A stretch of DNA of 64,000 nt from Candidatus Poribacteria bacterium (lineage in GTDB: Bacteria > Poribacteria > WGA-4E > WGA-3G): NCBI GenBank assembly GCA_003635315.1, contig PYJD01000050.1:1-64000 (forward strand), in the 5' to 3' direction. Below the pieces are notes generated by a model that had not been told where the DNA came from, did no database searches, and saw only the letters and a list, made by a program, of their open reading frames with translations. Positions 25,842 through 34,658 of the stretch are shown piece after piece (positions within the stretch are counted from its first letter, which is position 1; every line of letters begins with the position of its first letter). The position numbers and the translations under genes are program-made.

Positions 25842-27089
25842 ATGTGTAAGCTTCATCAGTTCAAGTATTTTAAATTTATTAATACTTGGTTAATTCTTGC
25901 CTTTTTCTTATTTACCCCTATCGTAAGCACATCTCAAATCGACTCTGACTTTAAAAAAGGGTTAGATTATGTTGAACTACGACTTTATCCTGAAGCCGTT
26001 GATATTTTCAATGCAATTCTATCTCGACAACCTACGAATGTAAATGTCCTCTTTCAATTGGGTAATGTCTATAAATTACAAGATAAATCAGAATTAGCAG
26101 TAGTATCTTTTAATAAGATTATCACGGAGTTAGAGTCGAATGCTTTATTAAATCAACCTAAAATATACGGATATACCCATCTCGCCCTTTCAGAAATATA
26201 TTGTAAGCAGAGTAAGTTAGAAATAGCTAAGCAGCATGCGATAGTTGCGGTTGAAATGGTTCCATCAGATGCTGATACGCATTACCGGATAGGTTACATT
26301 TATACACACCAAGCGGAATTCAATAATGCCATCACCTCATTTCAGAAAGCTTTAAAACTAAATCCTGACTTTGCAGAGGTGTATGAATGGCTCGGTTTAA
26401 TTGCTGTAATGCAGAATAAACCTAAAGAAGCAATTACCCATTATAAAAAAGCCATCCAAATAAAACCATATATACAGAGTTCCTATTATAACCTTGCAAA
26501 AGCGTATAGACTGCTCGGAGATTCGGAAGCTGCTAAGAAACAACTCATGCTGTTTCAAAAGATGAAAAATTATTATGATCAGACATACGCGCTTGAAGGA
26601 TTTTTAGCAGAAGATCCACAAAACTCAATACTCCGGATGAAATTAGCAGAAACACATTCTCAACACCAACATTTCTCTGCTGCTATTGATACATACAAGA
26701 CTATAATTCGATTAAATCCAAAGTATTGGGAAGCGTATGATAAATTAGGAAGATTATATATGGGTCTAAACTTCCCTGGTAAAGCAATACCACAATTTCA
26801 ACAGGTGTTACAGTTAAATCCAAATGCGGTAGAAGCTCATGTACGGTTAGGGTGGTTATACAATTCACAACAAAAGTATAACCGAGCAGAAATTCATTTA
26901 CAGAAAGCGGTCGAGAAGATGCCAAAACTAACTTTAGCCTATCACGGGTTAGCAGAAATATATACGCAACAAGGACATATTGAAAAGGCAATTCAAACCT
27001 ATCATACTATACTTAAAATTTCCCCTGCTGATGTTGATGCGACATCAGCATTACAGAAATTAGAAAGACAACTTCAAGAAAGTGATTAA
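25842..27089 (+). CDS. Secreted or membrane-anchored TPR protein
   Basis: 415 residues. A hydrophobic N-terminal segment (about 12-30, FINTWLILAFFLFTPIVSTS) is a signal peptide or anchor. The rest is a run of about nine TPR units, for example SDADTHYRIGYIYTHQAEFN and PKYWEAYDKLGRLYMGLNFP. TPR proteins serve as binding scaffolds. It precedes the FG-GAP/ASPIC protein by 15 bases; such TPR plus ASPIC pairs are frequent in Acidobacteria and Poribacteria. Confidence 0.85.
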   Translation: MCKLHQFKYFKFINTWLILAFFLFTPIVSTSQIDSDFKKGLDYVELRLYPEAVDIFNAILSRQPTNVNVLFQLGNVYKLQDKSELAVVSFNKIITELESNALLNQPKIYGYTHLALSEIYCKQSKLEIAKQHAIVAVEMVPSDADTHYRIGYIYTHQAEFNNAITSFQKALKLNPDFAEVYEWLGLIAVMQNKPKEAITHYKKAIQIKPYIQSSYYNLAKAYRLLGDSEAAKKQLMLFQKMKNYYDQTYALEGFLAEDPQNSILRMKLAETHSQHQHFSAAIDTYKTIIRLNPKYWEAYDKLGRLYMGLNFPGKAIPQFQQVLQLNPNAVEAHVRLGWLYNSQQKYNRAEIHLQKAVEKMPKLTLAYHGLAEIYTQQGHIEKAIQTYHTILKISPADVDATSALQKLERQLQESD

Positions 27090-27104
27090 TTAATATACAT
27101 CGCT

Positions 27105-28805
27105 ATGTCCAACAACCGAATTCATAATTTTCCATATCTACGCCATTTAATCTTTGTAAAACTCTGTACATTTTTCATTTTCTCTCAATTTTGTAATAAC
27201 AGTACTGCAGAATCAATTTTCGTTGATGTAACTGAGAATGCTGGAATTATGTTTGAGCATACCGATGGTAGAAGTGGGTTAAGACTATTTAATGAATTTC
27301 TTGGTTCAGGTGGTGGATTCTTTGATTATGACAATGATGGGGATCTGGACATCTATCTCATAAATGGTGCATTACAAACTGAGAACACACATGAGAAACC
27401 GAAGAATGTTCTTTATCAAAATAATGGAGATGGTACATTTACGGATACAACTGCGAAGGCAGGTGTTGGGAGTATAGCTTACGGTACAGGTGCGGCTGTG
27501 GGGGACTATAATAATGATGGGAATCTTGACCTATTTCTAACCAACTTTGGTGAAGATCAATTGTATCGTAATAATGGAGATGGTACATTTACAGATATAA
27601 CAAAACAGACTGGGGTTGGGAATCCACACTGGGGAACAAGTTGTGCATTTGCTGATATCGATAATGATGGATACTTAGACCTATACATTGCTAACTATGC
27701 CGTATATGACCCCAAAAATGATGAACAGTGTAAAGAACGTGGTATCCACGTATATTGTGGTCCCCATGCCTATCCTGCCATCCATGATACATTATTCAGG
27801 AATAATAGAGATGGTACGTTCATAGACATCTCTACATTCTCTCGTCCCAAAGAACTTGCCCCAATGCATGGGTTAGGTGTTACGTTTGGTGATTACGATA
27901 ATGACGGTGATATGGACCTATATGTTGCAAATGACCAAGACCCAAACTATTTATTTCAAAACAACGGAAAAGGCAAGTTTAATGAAATTGCTTTAATTTC
28001 TGGTGTTTGCTATAATGACATGGGTAAAGAAGAAGCTGGAATGGGTACAGATTTTGGCGACTACAACAACGACGGACAACTGGATCTGACTGTCAGCAAC
28101 TACCAAACGGAAACGAATACATTATATAATAATCTTGACCGTGATTTCTTTTCAGATGAAACTATACCTTCAGGAATTGCTGAGGTTACACACGGTTACC
28201 TTGGATGGGGAATAAAGTTCTTTGACTATGATAACGATGGTTATCAAGATATCTTTGTAGCTAATGGACATTTAATGGACAACATATCTGTACTTGAGAA
28301 GCATGTTAGTTATCCACAGAAAAACTTACTATTCCGGAATTTAGGTGATAGTACATTCGAAAAGGTAGAATCACAGGATGATGGATTGACGCTTAAAAAG
28401 GTGAGTCGCGGAACTGCTATAGGTGATTATGACAATGATGGTGACCTTGATATCCTCGTTACAAACTGTAATCAAAAGCCAGATCTGTTACAAAACGTAA
28501 TTGGTAATAAAAATAATTGGATTCAAATTCAACTTGAGGGTCAAAAGAGTAACCGCTCAGGTATAGGTGCGAAAATCAAGGTTGTAACGGATACACACAC
28601 CCAATATCGTGAGGTACAGAGTGGGGGTAGTTATCTCTCTTTTCACGACTTACGTGCTCATTTTGGCGTTGGAAAAGTAGAACAGATTGATCACATTGAA
28701 ATTCGTTGGCCGTCTGGTCAAATTGACACCAATTCACAATTGCCTGTAAATCAAAGATTTTTAGCAGTTGAGGGGGAAAAATTGTCTTTGTTGCATAATC
28801 CATAG
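27105..28805 (+). CDS. FG-GAP/VCBS repeat protein with ASPIC/UnbV domain
   Basis: 566 residues. A signal peptide (about 12-38) is followed by six or seven calcium-binding-like FG-GAP/VCBS units, each with a FxDYDNDGDLDI motif (for example GGGFFDYDNDGDLDIYLING and FGDYDNDGDMDLYVAND). The end is an ASPIC/UnbV domain (GAKIKVVTDTHTQYREVQSG, then HFGVGKVEQIDHIEIRWPSG). The plan matches CRTAC1-like proteins. Exported and probably surface-located; function not established. Confidence 0.93.
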   Translation: MSNNRIHNFPYLRHLIFVKLCTFFIFSQFCNNSTAESIFVDVTENAGIMFEHTDGRSGLRLFNEFLGSGGGFFDYDNDGDLDIYLINGALQTENTHEKPKNVLYQNNGDGTFTDTTAKAGVGSIAYGTGAAVGDYNNDGNLDLFLTNFGEDQLYRNNGDGTFTDITKQTGVGNPHWGTSCAFADIDNDGYLDLYIANYAVYDPKNDEQCKERGIHVYCGPHAYPAIHDTLFRNNRDGTFIDISTFSRPKELAPMHGLGVTFGDYDNDGDMDLYVANDQDPNYLFQNNGKGKFNEIALISGVCYNDMGKEEAGMGTDFGDYNNDGQLDLTVSNYQTETNTLYNNLDRDFFSDETIPSGIAEVTHGYLGWGIKFFDYDNDGYQDIFVANGHLMDNISVLEKHVSYPQKNLLFRNLGDSTFEKVESQDDGLTLKKVSRGTAIGDYDNDGDLDILVTNCNQKPDLLQNVIGNKNNWIQIQLEGQKSNRSGIGAKIKVVTDTHTQYREVQSGGSYLSFHDLRAHFGVGKVEQIDHIEIRWPSGQIDTNSQLPVNQRFLAVEGEKLSLLHNP

Positions 28806-28846
28806 ATACATGCAATCCTTCTTGTATAATTTTTCGTTGACCTACT

Positions 28847-29632
28847 ATGAAATCTAATCTTTTAATGTTAGTCCTCGTTTTATTTGTGTCTTCTTTCGCA
28901 CATAGTGCCAATGAACCCGATGATGCGTTAATCCTGTATATGTCATTTGATACAATTGATGGAGAACAGGCAATTGACCATTCCAAGTATGAAAACCATG
29001 GTGAAATGATTGGAGACATCAAACATGTTAAAGGTAAATTCGGTAAGGCACTTGAATTTCACGGGGATCAGGATTTTGTACAGATCCCACACCATGAAAC
29101 ACTTACCGTAGATCAAGATGTTACGGTTATGGCTTGGATACACACAGAGAGACATACAGGACCAAACGATGGTCAATGGCAAGGCATTTTAGCTAAAGGC
29201 AACAACCCACGTTCTTATAGTTTCTGGACTGAAGCAAATAGCAAGTGTTTGCATTTCAGTGTTGGTCCACCCAATGGTGGAGGGAGTGTCTGTAACGGTG
29301 AAGTGAAATTAAACGCATGGCAGCACGTTGTTGCTCAAGTGGATAATGGAACCCATCGGTATTGGGTTAATGGACAAAAGGTCGGTGAAATCGGTAATAA
29401 ACCGAATCCACCTGGACTTGAGGACACATCACCTGTTGTCATCGGAACTGCTGGTGGGGGAAATATACGCTGGTTTCTCGGTATGATTGACGAAGTCAGA
29501 ATTTGGAATCGTGCTCTTTCAGAAGAAGAAGTTAATACACAGATGAACAAAGGTCATTTTGAGATCTTTGATATAGATCCTCAAGGGAAATTAACTACCA
29601 CTTGGGGAAATTTTAAGGTAAGATATTACTAA
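28847..29632 (+). CDS. Secreted LamG protein 1 with TTTWG tail
   Basis: 261 residues: signal peptide (1-21, ending AHSA), then a LamG/concanavalin-like jelly-roll with DQDVTVMAWIHTERHTGPND, LAKGNNPRSYSFWTE, AWQHVVAQVDNGTHRYWVNG and IDEVRIWNRALSEEEV, and the tail PQGKLTTTWGNFKVRYY. Such domains bind glycans. First of three tandem paralogs on the same strand that share most blocks word for word. Probable role in surface carbohydrate binding. Confidence 0.92.
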   Translation: MKSNLLMLVLVLFVSSFAHSANEPDDALILYMSFDTIDGEQAIDHSKYENHGEMIGDIKHVKGKFGKALEFHGDQDFVQIPHHETLTVDQDVTVMAWIHTERHTGPNDGQWQGILAKGNNPRSYSFWTEANSKCLHFSVGPPNGGGSVCNGEVKLNAWQHVVAQVDNGTHRYWVNGQKVGEIGNKPNPPGLEDTSPVVIGTAGGGNIRWFLGMIDEVRIWNRALSEEEVNTQMNKGHFEIFDIDPQGKLTTTWGNFKVRYY

Positions 29633-29721
29633 GTTAAAGTCATATTTCTATCGTCTATAATTGGTTACTTCCATGTCAGGATGTTATGGACGAAACTAAT
29701 TAAAACTAATAAGGAGAAAAC

Positions 29722-30489
29722 ATGAAATATCTGATAATAATGTTAACAATTTTAACGTTTATAGCTACATTAGCACATGCGTTAAACGAACCAGAGGAGT
29801 CTTTAATCCTCTATATGTCCTTTGATACGGTGGATGGGAAAAACACAATTGACCATTCAAAGTATGAAAACCATGGTGAAATGGCAGGAAATCCTAAACA
29901 TGTGAATGGAAAATTTGGCAAAGCACTTGAATTCAATGGTTCCAGTGATTGGATTACTGTTACGCATCATGAAATCCTAACTGTTGATAAAGAAGTTACC
30001 GTTATGGCTTGGATTCATACCGAAAGACATATGGGACCAAACAATGCTCGTTGGCAAGGTATTTTAGCCAAAAGTAATAATCCTCGTTCCTATAGTTTCT
30101 ACACAGAATCACCAAGTCAATGTCTTCATCTGAGTGCTGGGGGTGGAAGTGTCTGTGAAGGTAAAGTTGCATTGAATGAATGGCAACATGTTGCGGCTCA
30201 AGTTGATAATGGTACCCATCGCTACTGGTTAAATGGCAAGAATGTTGGTGAATATGGTGGGAAAGGCGCACTACCCGGAAAAGCTGATACCTCTGATGTG
30301 TTTATCGGAAAAACCCATGAAGGTAACCGAGAATTCTTAGGTTTAATTGATGAGGTACGTATCTGGAATCGGGCTCTTACAGAAGATGAAGTGAACGAAC
30401 AGATGGAAAAAGGATATTTTGAGCTTTTCCCTGTTGACCCACGACAGAAAGTTGCTACGACATGGGGAACTCTAAAAACTCAGAAGTAG
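29722..30489 (+). CDS. Secreted LamG protein 2 with TTWG tail
   Basis: 255 residues, paralog of the previous gene with the same order: signal peptide (ending LAHA), LamG domain (KEVTVMAWIHTERHMGPNNA, EWQHVAAQVDNGTHRYWLNG, LIDEVRIWNRALTEDEV) and tail DPRQKVATTWGTLKTQK. It lacks the short PPNGG insertion seen in copy 1, as does copy 3, so copies 2 and 3 are the closer pair. AAGGAGAAAAC precedes the ATG. Confidence 0.92.
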   Translation: MKYLIIMLTILTFIATLAHALNEPEESLILYMSFDTVDGKNTIDHSKYENHGEMAGNPKHVNGKFGKALEFNGSSDWITVTHHEILTVDKEVTVMAWIHTERHMGPNNARWQGILAKSNNPRSYSFYTESPSQCLHLSAGGGSVCEGKVALNEWQHVAAQVDNGTHRYWLNGKNVGEYGGKGALPGKADTSDVFIGKTHEGNREFLGLIDEVRIWNRALTEDEVNEQMEKGYFELFPVDPRQKVATTWGTLKTQK

Positions 30490-30499
30490 TCTTAATAAT

Positions 30500-30524
30500 T
30501 AGTGATAGTGTTAAGCTATCACTA
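30500..30524 (+). terminator. Stem-loop between LamG genes 2 and 3
   Basis: Perfect 9-bp stem TAGTGATAG/CTATCACTA around a 7-base loop, 11 bases after the stop of LamG 2. No T-run follows, so it may be an attenuating or stabilising hairpin instead of a full terminator. Confidence 0.45.
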
Positions 30525-30580
30525 TAATCAAATAATCAACTGCATAAAACACGTAGTTGACATAAAGGAGAACAAATTTA

Positions 30581-31351
30581 ATGAGATACTTGTTTATTTT
30601 TTTAGTCCTATTGGCTTTTGTCACCTCTTATGCTTTTGCAGAAGTTCAGGGTGATGAATCACTCATCCTCTATTTCTCTTTTGATGAAGTAGATGGTGAT
30701 CAAGCGATTGACCATTCACGCTATGGACACCAAGGTTCCATAAATGGTGCCCCGGAATTAGTTGATGGAAAATTTGGAAAAGCTCTAAAATTTAACGGAA
30801 CAAGTGATTGGATTGAAGTTCCACATGACCCCGTCCTAACCGTTGATAACGAAGTTACCGTCATGGCATGGATTCATACCGAAAGACACATGGGACCAAA
30901 CAATGCGCGTTGGCAAGGTATCCTATCAAAAGGGAACAGTCCGCGTTCCTATAGTTTTTACACCGAATCCCCAAGTGAATGTCTGCATTTAAGTGCTGGT
31001 GGTGGAAGTGTCTGTGAAGGTAAAATTGAACTGAACACATGGCAGCATGTTGTTGGTCAGGTGGATAATGGAACACATCGGTATTGGCTCAATGGTGAAA
31101 GTGTCGGTGAATATGGTGGGAAAAACGCACTACCCGGCGCCGCAGATACTTCAGTTGTCTATGTTGGTACTACAGCGGAAGGCGCAAGTCGTCTCTTCCT
31201 CGGTATGATTGACGAAGTCAGAATTTGGAACCGCGCATTATCAGAAGATGAAGTTAAGAGAGAAATGAATGTTGGATTCCAAGCTGGAACTCCTGTCGAT
31301 CCGCTTGATAAAGTTGCTACTACATGGGGCAATCTTAAATCGCACAACTAA
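30581..31351 (+). CDS. Secreted LamG protein 3 with TTWG tail
   Basis: 256 residues. Signal peptide (1-20, ending AFAE), LamG domain with NEVTVMAWIHTERHMGPNNA, TWQHVVGQVDNGTHRYWLNG and MIDEVRIWNRALSEDEV, and the tail DPLDKVATTWGNLKSHN. AAGGAGAACAAATTTA precedes the ATG. Its own hairpin follows the stop. Confidence 0.92.
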   Translation: MRYLFIFLVLLAFVTSYAFAEVQGDESLILYFSFDEVDGDQAIDHSRYGHQGSINGAPELVDGKFGKALKFNGTSDWIEVPHDPVLTVDNEVTVMAWIHTERHMGPNNARWQGILSKGNSPRSYSFYTESPSECLHLSAGGGSVCEGKIELNTWQHVVGQVDNGTHRYWLNGESVGEYGGKNALPGAADTSVVYVGTTAEGASRLFLGMIDEVRIWNRALSEDEVKREMNVGFQAGTPVDPLDKVATTWGNLKSHN

Positions 31352-31378
31352 CCTATCGTATAAATTATTGCTTAATTT

Positions 31379-31406
31379 GTAGGTGAACTCATCAGAGTTC
31401 GCCTAC
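31379..31406 (+). terminator. GTAGG...CCTAC hairpin after LamG 3
   Basis: GTAGGTGAACTC/GAGTTCGCCTAC, a 12-bp stem with one G-T pair and a 4-base loop, 27 bases after the stop. It belongs by its ends to the GTAGG hairpin family seen elsewhere in the window and may end the LamG transcript. Confidence 0.5.
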
Positions 31407-31454
31407 TCACTTGCATAAGCATCTATCTAAGACACCAAGGAGTACATTTACAAA

Positions 31455-31856
31455 ATGAACGGTAAATTTATTTCTTCCTCAGAGGTGGAACGCGACCATT
31501 TGGACTGGGGAACAATTGGATGGCTCAGTCGTCCAGAAACAACAAAAGCAAAAGACATTGTTGCAATGGAGGTTAGTTTGTCTCCTGGATATGGACATGA
31601 CTTCCATAAACATCCTGACCAAGAAGAGGTGATTTACGTCATTGAAGGCAGTGTGGAACAATGGTTGGAAGACAAAAAGCAGATTCTAAATGCCGGTGAC
31701 TCTGTGTTTATTGCAGCAGATATTGTCCATGCATCCTTTAATGTTTCATCCCAACCCGCTAAATTGTTTGTTACCTTAAGTCCCAGTAAAGGTGATGAAG
31801 GATATCAACTCATTGATGTTTATGATCAACCCCCTTGGAATAATCTACGTTCATAA
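31455..31856 (+). CDS. Cupin-domain protein
   Basis: 133 residues, single small cupin. FHKHPDQEEVIYVIEGSVEQ holds the two His and the Glu of metal motif 1, and NAGDSVFIAADIVHASFN the motif 2 His. These residues bind a metal in active cupins. No neighbours in the same transcript; the function (isomerase, dioxygenase or sensor) cannot be read from sequence. Confidence 0.9.
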   Translation: MNGKFISSSEVERDHLDWGTIGWLSRPETTKAKDIVAMEVSLSPGYGHDFHKHPDQEEVIYVIEGSVEQWLEDKKQILNAGDSVFIAADIVHASFNVSSQPAKLFVTLSPSKGDEGYQLIDVYDQPPWNNLRS

Positions 31857-31950
31857 AACTTCATTCCATTAACAATCACCTCTACCACAGTTTGTATTGC
31901 CAAAACCATCCCAATTTGGATATAATTTCTTTGTAGAATTGAAATAGTAC

Positions 31951-32781
31951 ATGTTTGAAACACCAGTATCTGAAACAACATTACAGCTGCGGCAGCGGAT
32001 GCGGGAGTTCTATGAAACATCCGAAACCTATAAAGGTCTCTTGGCTGCACACGACGAGTCCTATCTCCAACACTATGTGGAATTAGTTCTTCGTTATGCT
32101 CCTACCGCATCCAAAATACTTGATCTTGGATGTGGTACCGGTATTTCATCGCGTTTGTTGAATCAAGCAGGTTATGATGTCGTAGGAACTGACATCTCAT
32201 CTCTGTTTCTTAATGAAGCAAAAAATTGGGAAAATGAAAAACTACAATATCAGGTGTGTGATGTGATGGAGTTACCTTATGAAAATGATTCATTTGATGT
32301 TATCTGTTCAAATGAACTAATAGAACATCTACCAGATGTTCAAACTGCACTCAATGAGATGGTTAGGGTTGTTCGTAAAGGTGGTAAAATAATCTTATCT
32401 GGACCAAATCTGTGTTCCCCACTGATACCGATAATTGATTTGTTTAGATTATTACGCGGTAAACCTGGCAGACCCGTATGGGGTGAAACAAAACAACAAG
32501 CACGGCAACAATTGATACGAAATTCTAAGTTATACCTTAAGAAACGTTTCTTTACCAAAACACCTCAATTTATCTATCGTGATCCTGATTTAAAAGAAGA
32601 TGCTATTGGTGGAGATGCAGACAGTGCATACTATGCTTCTCCACTTGATCTTAAACAGTTTTTCAAAATCAATCAATTCACTGTAACAAAAAAAGCGGTT
32701 GGGTTTGGCATTAAAGGCAAGATCATCGCAAATTTCATCCCATACTTGAGTCCATACATTACTATGGTTGTCCAAAAATGA
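31951..32781 (+). CDS. SAM-dependent methyltransferase
   Basis: 276 residues. Class I motif I is ILDLGCGTGISSRLLNQAGY, motif II acidic end VVGTDIS, and FDVICSNELIEHLPD is motif IV of the Methyltransf_11 type. No membrane helix. Its stop overlaps the next gene by 4 bases, and both are methyltransferases, which suggests a shared pathway such as modification of a sugar or lipid. Confidence 0.9.
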   Translation: MFETPVSETTLQLRQRMREFYETSETYKGLLAAHDESYLQHYVELVLRYAPTASKILDLGCGTGISSRLLNQAGYDVVGTDISSLFLNEAKNWENEKLQYQVCDVMELPYENDSFDVICSNELIEHLPDVQTALNEMVRVVRKGGKIILSGPNLCSPLIPIIDLFRLLRGKPGRPVWGETKQQARQQLIRNSKLYLKKRFFTKTPQFIYRDPDLKEDAIGGDADSAYYASPLDLKQFFKINQFTVTKKAVGFGIKGKIIANFIPYLSPYITMVVQK

Positions 32782-33611
32782 ACATTCGTCCTAACGATTT
32801 TGTCTTAGAGATAGGAAGCGGACACAATCCAAAAACAAGGTCGGATGTATTATGCGATAAATTCATTGAGGATAACGAACAACGTGGAGGGAAAATAGTC
32901 ACTGACCGACCAACCGTGGAAGCAGATGGGCAGTTTCTACCCTTCTCAGATAAGGCATTTGACTATGTCATCTGTTCACATGTGTTGGAGCATGTTGAAG
33001 CTCCAGATTTACTTATATCAGAATTAATGCGCGTCGCAACACGTGGATATATTGAGACCCCGTCAGAAATTGGTGAACGGATTTATGGATGGCAATATCA
33101 CAACTGGGTGGTAAATCTGATTGATGGGAAATTGGTATTACAAAAAAACAAAAGGAATTCCCAATTTGGACAACTTTTTCATACTTTAGCATTAAATGAT
33201 AAATACTGGAAACGTTTCCATATTACACACCATCACCTGTTTCTTATACAGTACGAATGGGAAGGAAATATTAACTACGTAATCTCGGATGATGAAGATT
33301 CCGTTTTAGATTTAAAATGTGAACAGACCATTGAACACCTTTTGAATTCAACCGATTCAAAGAAACAAAACGGGTTCAGTGTAATTCTTAAAAGCATGAT
33401 TCCTCGAAAGATAGTATCACATGCAAAGTCAGTCTTAGCAAAGCAAAGGATTAGAAAAAAGACTCCATTAGAAGATATTCTGGTCTGCCCACAATGTAAA
33501 AGCAAGGTTTTGTGGTATGAACAAGACCTACACTGTAATAAGTGTGAACATAGATATCCTATAATTAACGGAATTCCAAGATTCACACATACTTCAACGG
33601 GTAATTTATAA
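32778..33611 (+). CDS. Methyltransferase-like protein with C-terminal Trm112-type zinc ribbon
   Basis: 277 residues. The N-terminal half is a class I methyltransferase fold (VLEIGSGHNPKTRSDVLCDK, DYVICSHVLEHVEAPD). The C-terminal ~50 residues are a Trm112/YcaR-like zinc domain: ILVCPQCKSKVLWY, then LHCNKCEHRYPIINGIPRF (four Cys). In other organisms Trm112 is a separate partner of methyltransferases, so this is a fused partner. Coupled by ATGA to the preceding methyltransferase. Confidence 0.85.
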   Translation: MNIRPNDFVLEIGSGHNPKTRSDVLCDKFIEDNEQRGGKIVTDRPTVEADGQFLPFSDKAFDYVICSHVLEHVEAPDLLISELMRVATRGYIETPSEIGERIYGWQYHNWVVNLIDGKLVLQKNKRNSQFGQLFHTLALNDKYWKRFHITHHHLFLIQYEWEGNINYVISDDEDSVLDLKCEQTIEHLLNSTDSKKQNGFSVILKSMIPRKIVSHAKSVLAKQRIRKKTPLEDILVCPQCKSKVLWYEQDLHCNKCEHRYPIINGIPRFTHTSTGNL

Positions 33612-33661
33612 TATACTGTCTCAATACCTATATGTTGGTTTGAAGACGCACTTAAGATAAA

Positions 33662-34621
33662 ATGGAAAATACAAACAACATCGAAAATCGTAATATTGTT
33701 ATAATAGGTGGTGGTACTGCGGGATTTGCTGCAGGAGTTTATACCTCCCGAGCTATGCTGGAGCCAATCCTTATTACTGGTGAAGCACTCGGTGGACAAC
33801 TATCATTGACGCTTGATCTTGAAAATTATCCTGGTTTTTTCGGAAACGAAGCCTCCGTTTTTATTCAGGGTATGCAGGAACAAGCAGAACGGTTCGGAAC
33901 TGAGGTTAAATTCGATACGGTAACCACAGTTGATTTTGCACAGCATCCATTTGTTGTGAAAACCTATGAAAAAGAGTACCACGCAAAATCTGTAATTATC
34001 TGTACAGGTGCATCTCCACGAACACTTAATATTCCAGGTGAAGAAGGATATGGCGGACGTGGGGTTTCCTATTGTGCAACATGCGATGGATTTTTCTTTC
34101 AAGACCAACGTCTTATCGTTGTAGGTGGGGGAGATGCAGCGTTAGAAGAAGGAATATTCCTAACAAAATACGCTTCTGAAGTTTACGTTGTCCACCGTCG
34201 CGATCAACTTCGGGCAAGTCAGATTATGCAAGAACGTGCATTCAAAAACGATAAAATCAAATTCATCTGGGACACTGTTGTTGAGGAAATCTGTGGAGAC
34301 GACAACCAAGTTACCGGAGCACAACTCAAAAATGTCAAAACCGGTGAAACATCCCTATTCCCAATTGATGGTGTTTTTATCTTTATTGGACATATTCCGA
34401 ACACAGAACTGTTCACAGATGTCATAGATATGGATGACCAAGGATATATCATCGTAGATGAGATGCAACGGACTAATATAGATGGTGTTTATGCTGCGGG
34501 GGATGTACATGATCATGTATTCCGTCAAGCGATTACCGCTGCTGGAGCAGGTGCTGCTGCTGCTATTGCATCTGAGAAGTTTGTGGCTGAATTGGAAAAC
34601 CGAGCATATCCCGGTAATTAA
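33662..34621 (+). CDS. trxB: Thioredoxin reductase
   Basis: 319 residues, the usual TrxB length. FAD-binding IIGGGTAGFAAGVYTSRA (14-31), redox pair CATC (C138, C141), NADPH-binding VVGGGDAALEEGIFL and the C-terminal GVYAAGDVHDHVFRQAITAA then GAGAAAAIAS are all present. It reduces thioredoxin with NADPH in the cytoplasm. It has no SD-like site of note before the ATG. Confidence 0.95.
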   Translation: MENTNNIENRNIVIIGGGTAGFAAGVYTSRAMLEPILITGEALGGQLSLTLDLENYPGFFGNEASVFIQGMQEQAERFGTEVKFDTVTTVDFAQHPFVVKTYEKEYHAKSVIICTGASPRTLNIPGEEGYGGRGVSYCATCDGFFFQDQRLIVVGGGDAALEEGIFLTKYASEVYVVHRRDQLRASQIMQERAFKNDKIKFIWDTVVEEICGDDNQVTGAQLKNVKTGETSLFPIDGVFIFIGHIPNTELFTDVIDMDDQGYIIVDEMQRTNIDGVYAAGDVHDHVFRQAITAAGAGAAAAIASEKFVAELENRAYPGN

Positions 34622-34658
34622 CCGTATTTGATTTAAAAGCACATAGGATTCCTACTGA

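Noticed and set aside
28576..29022. 148-codon minus-strand open frame
   Set aside because: Spans the end of the FG-GAP gene and the start of LamG 1 on the opposite strand; both of those are well supported.
33275..33799. 174-codon minus-strand open frame
   Set aside because: It lies opposite the methyltransferase/Trm112 gene and the start of trxB, whose frames have clear family motifs; the antisense product is Cys/Ser/Ile-rich without motifs.
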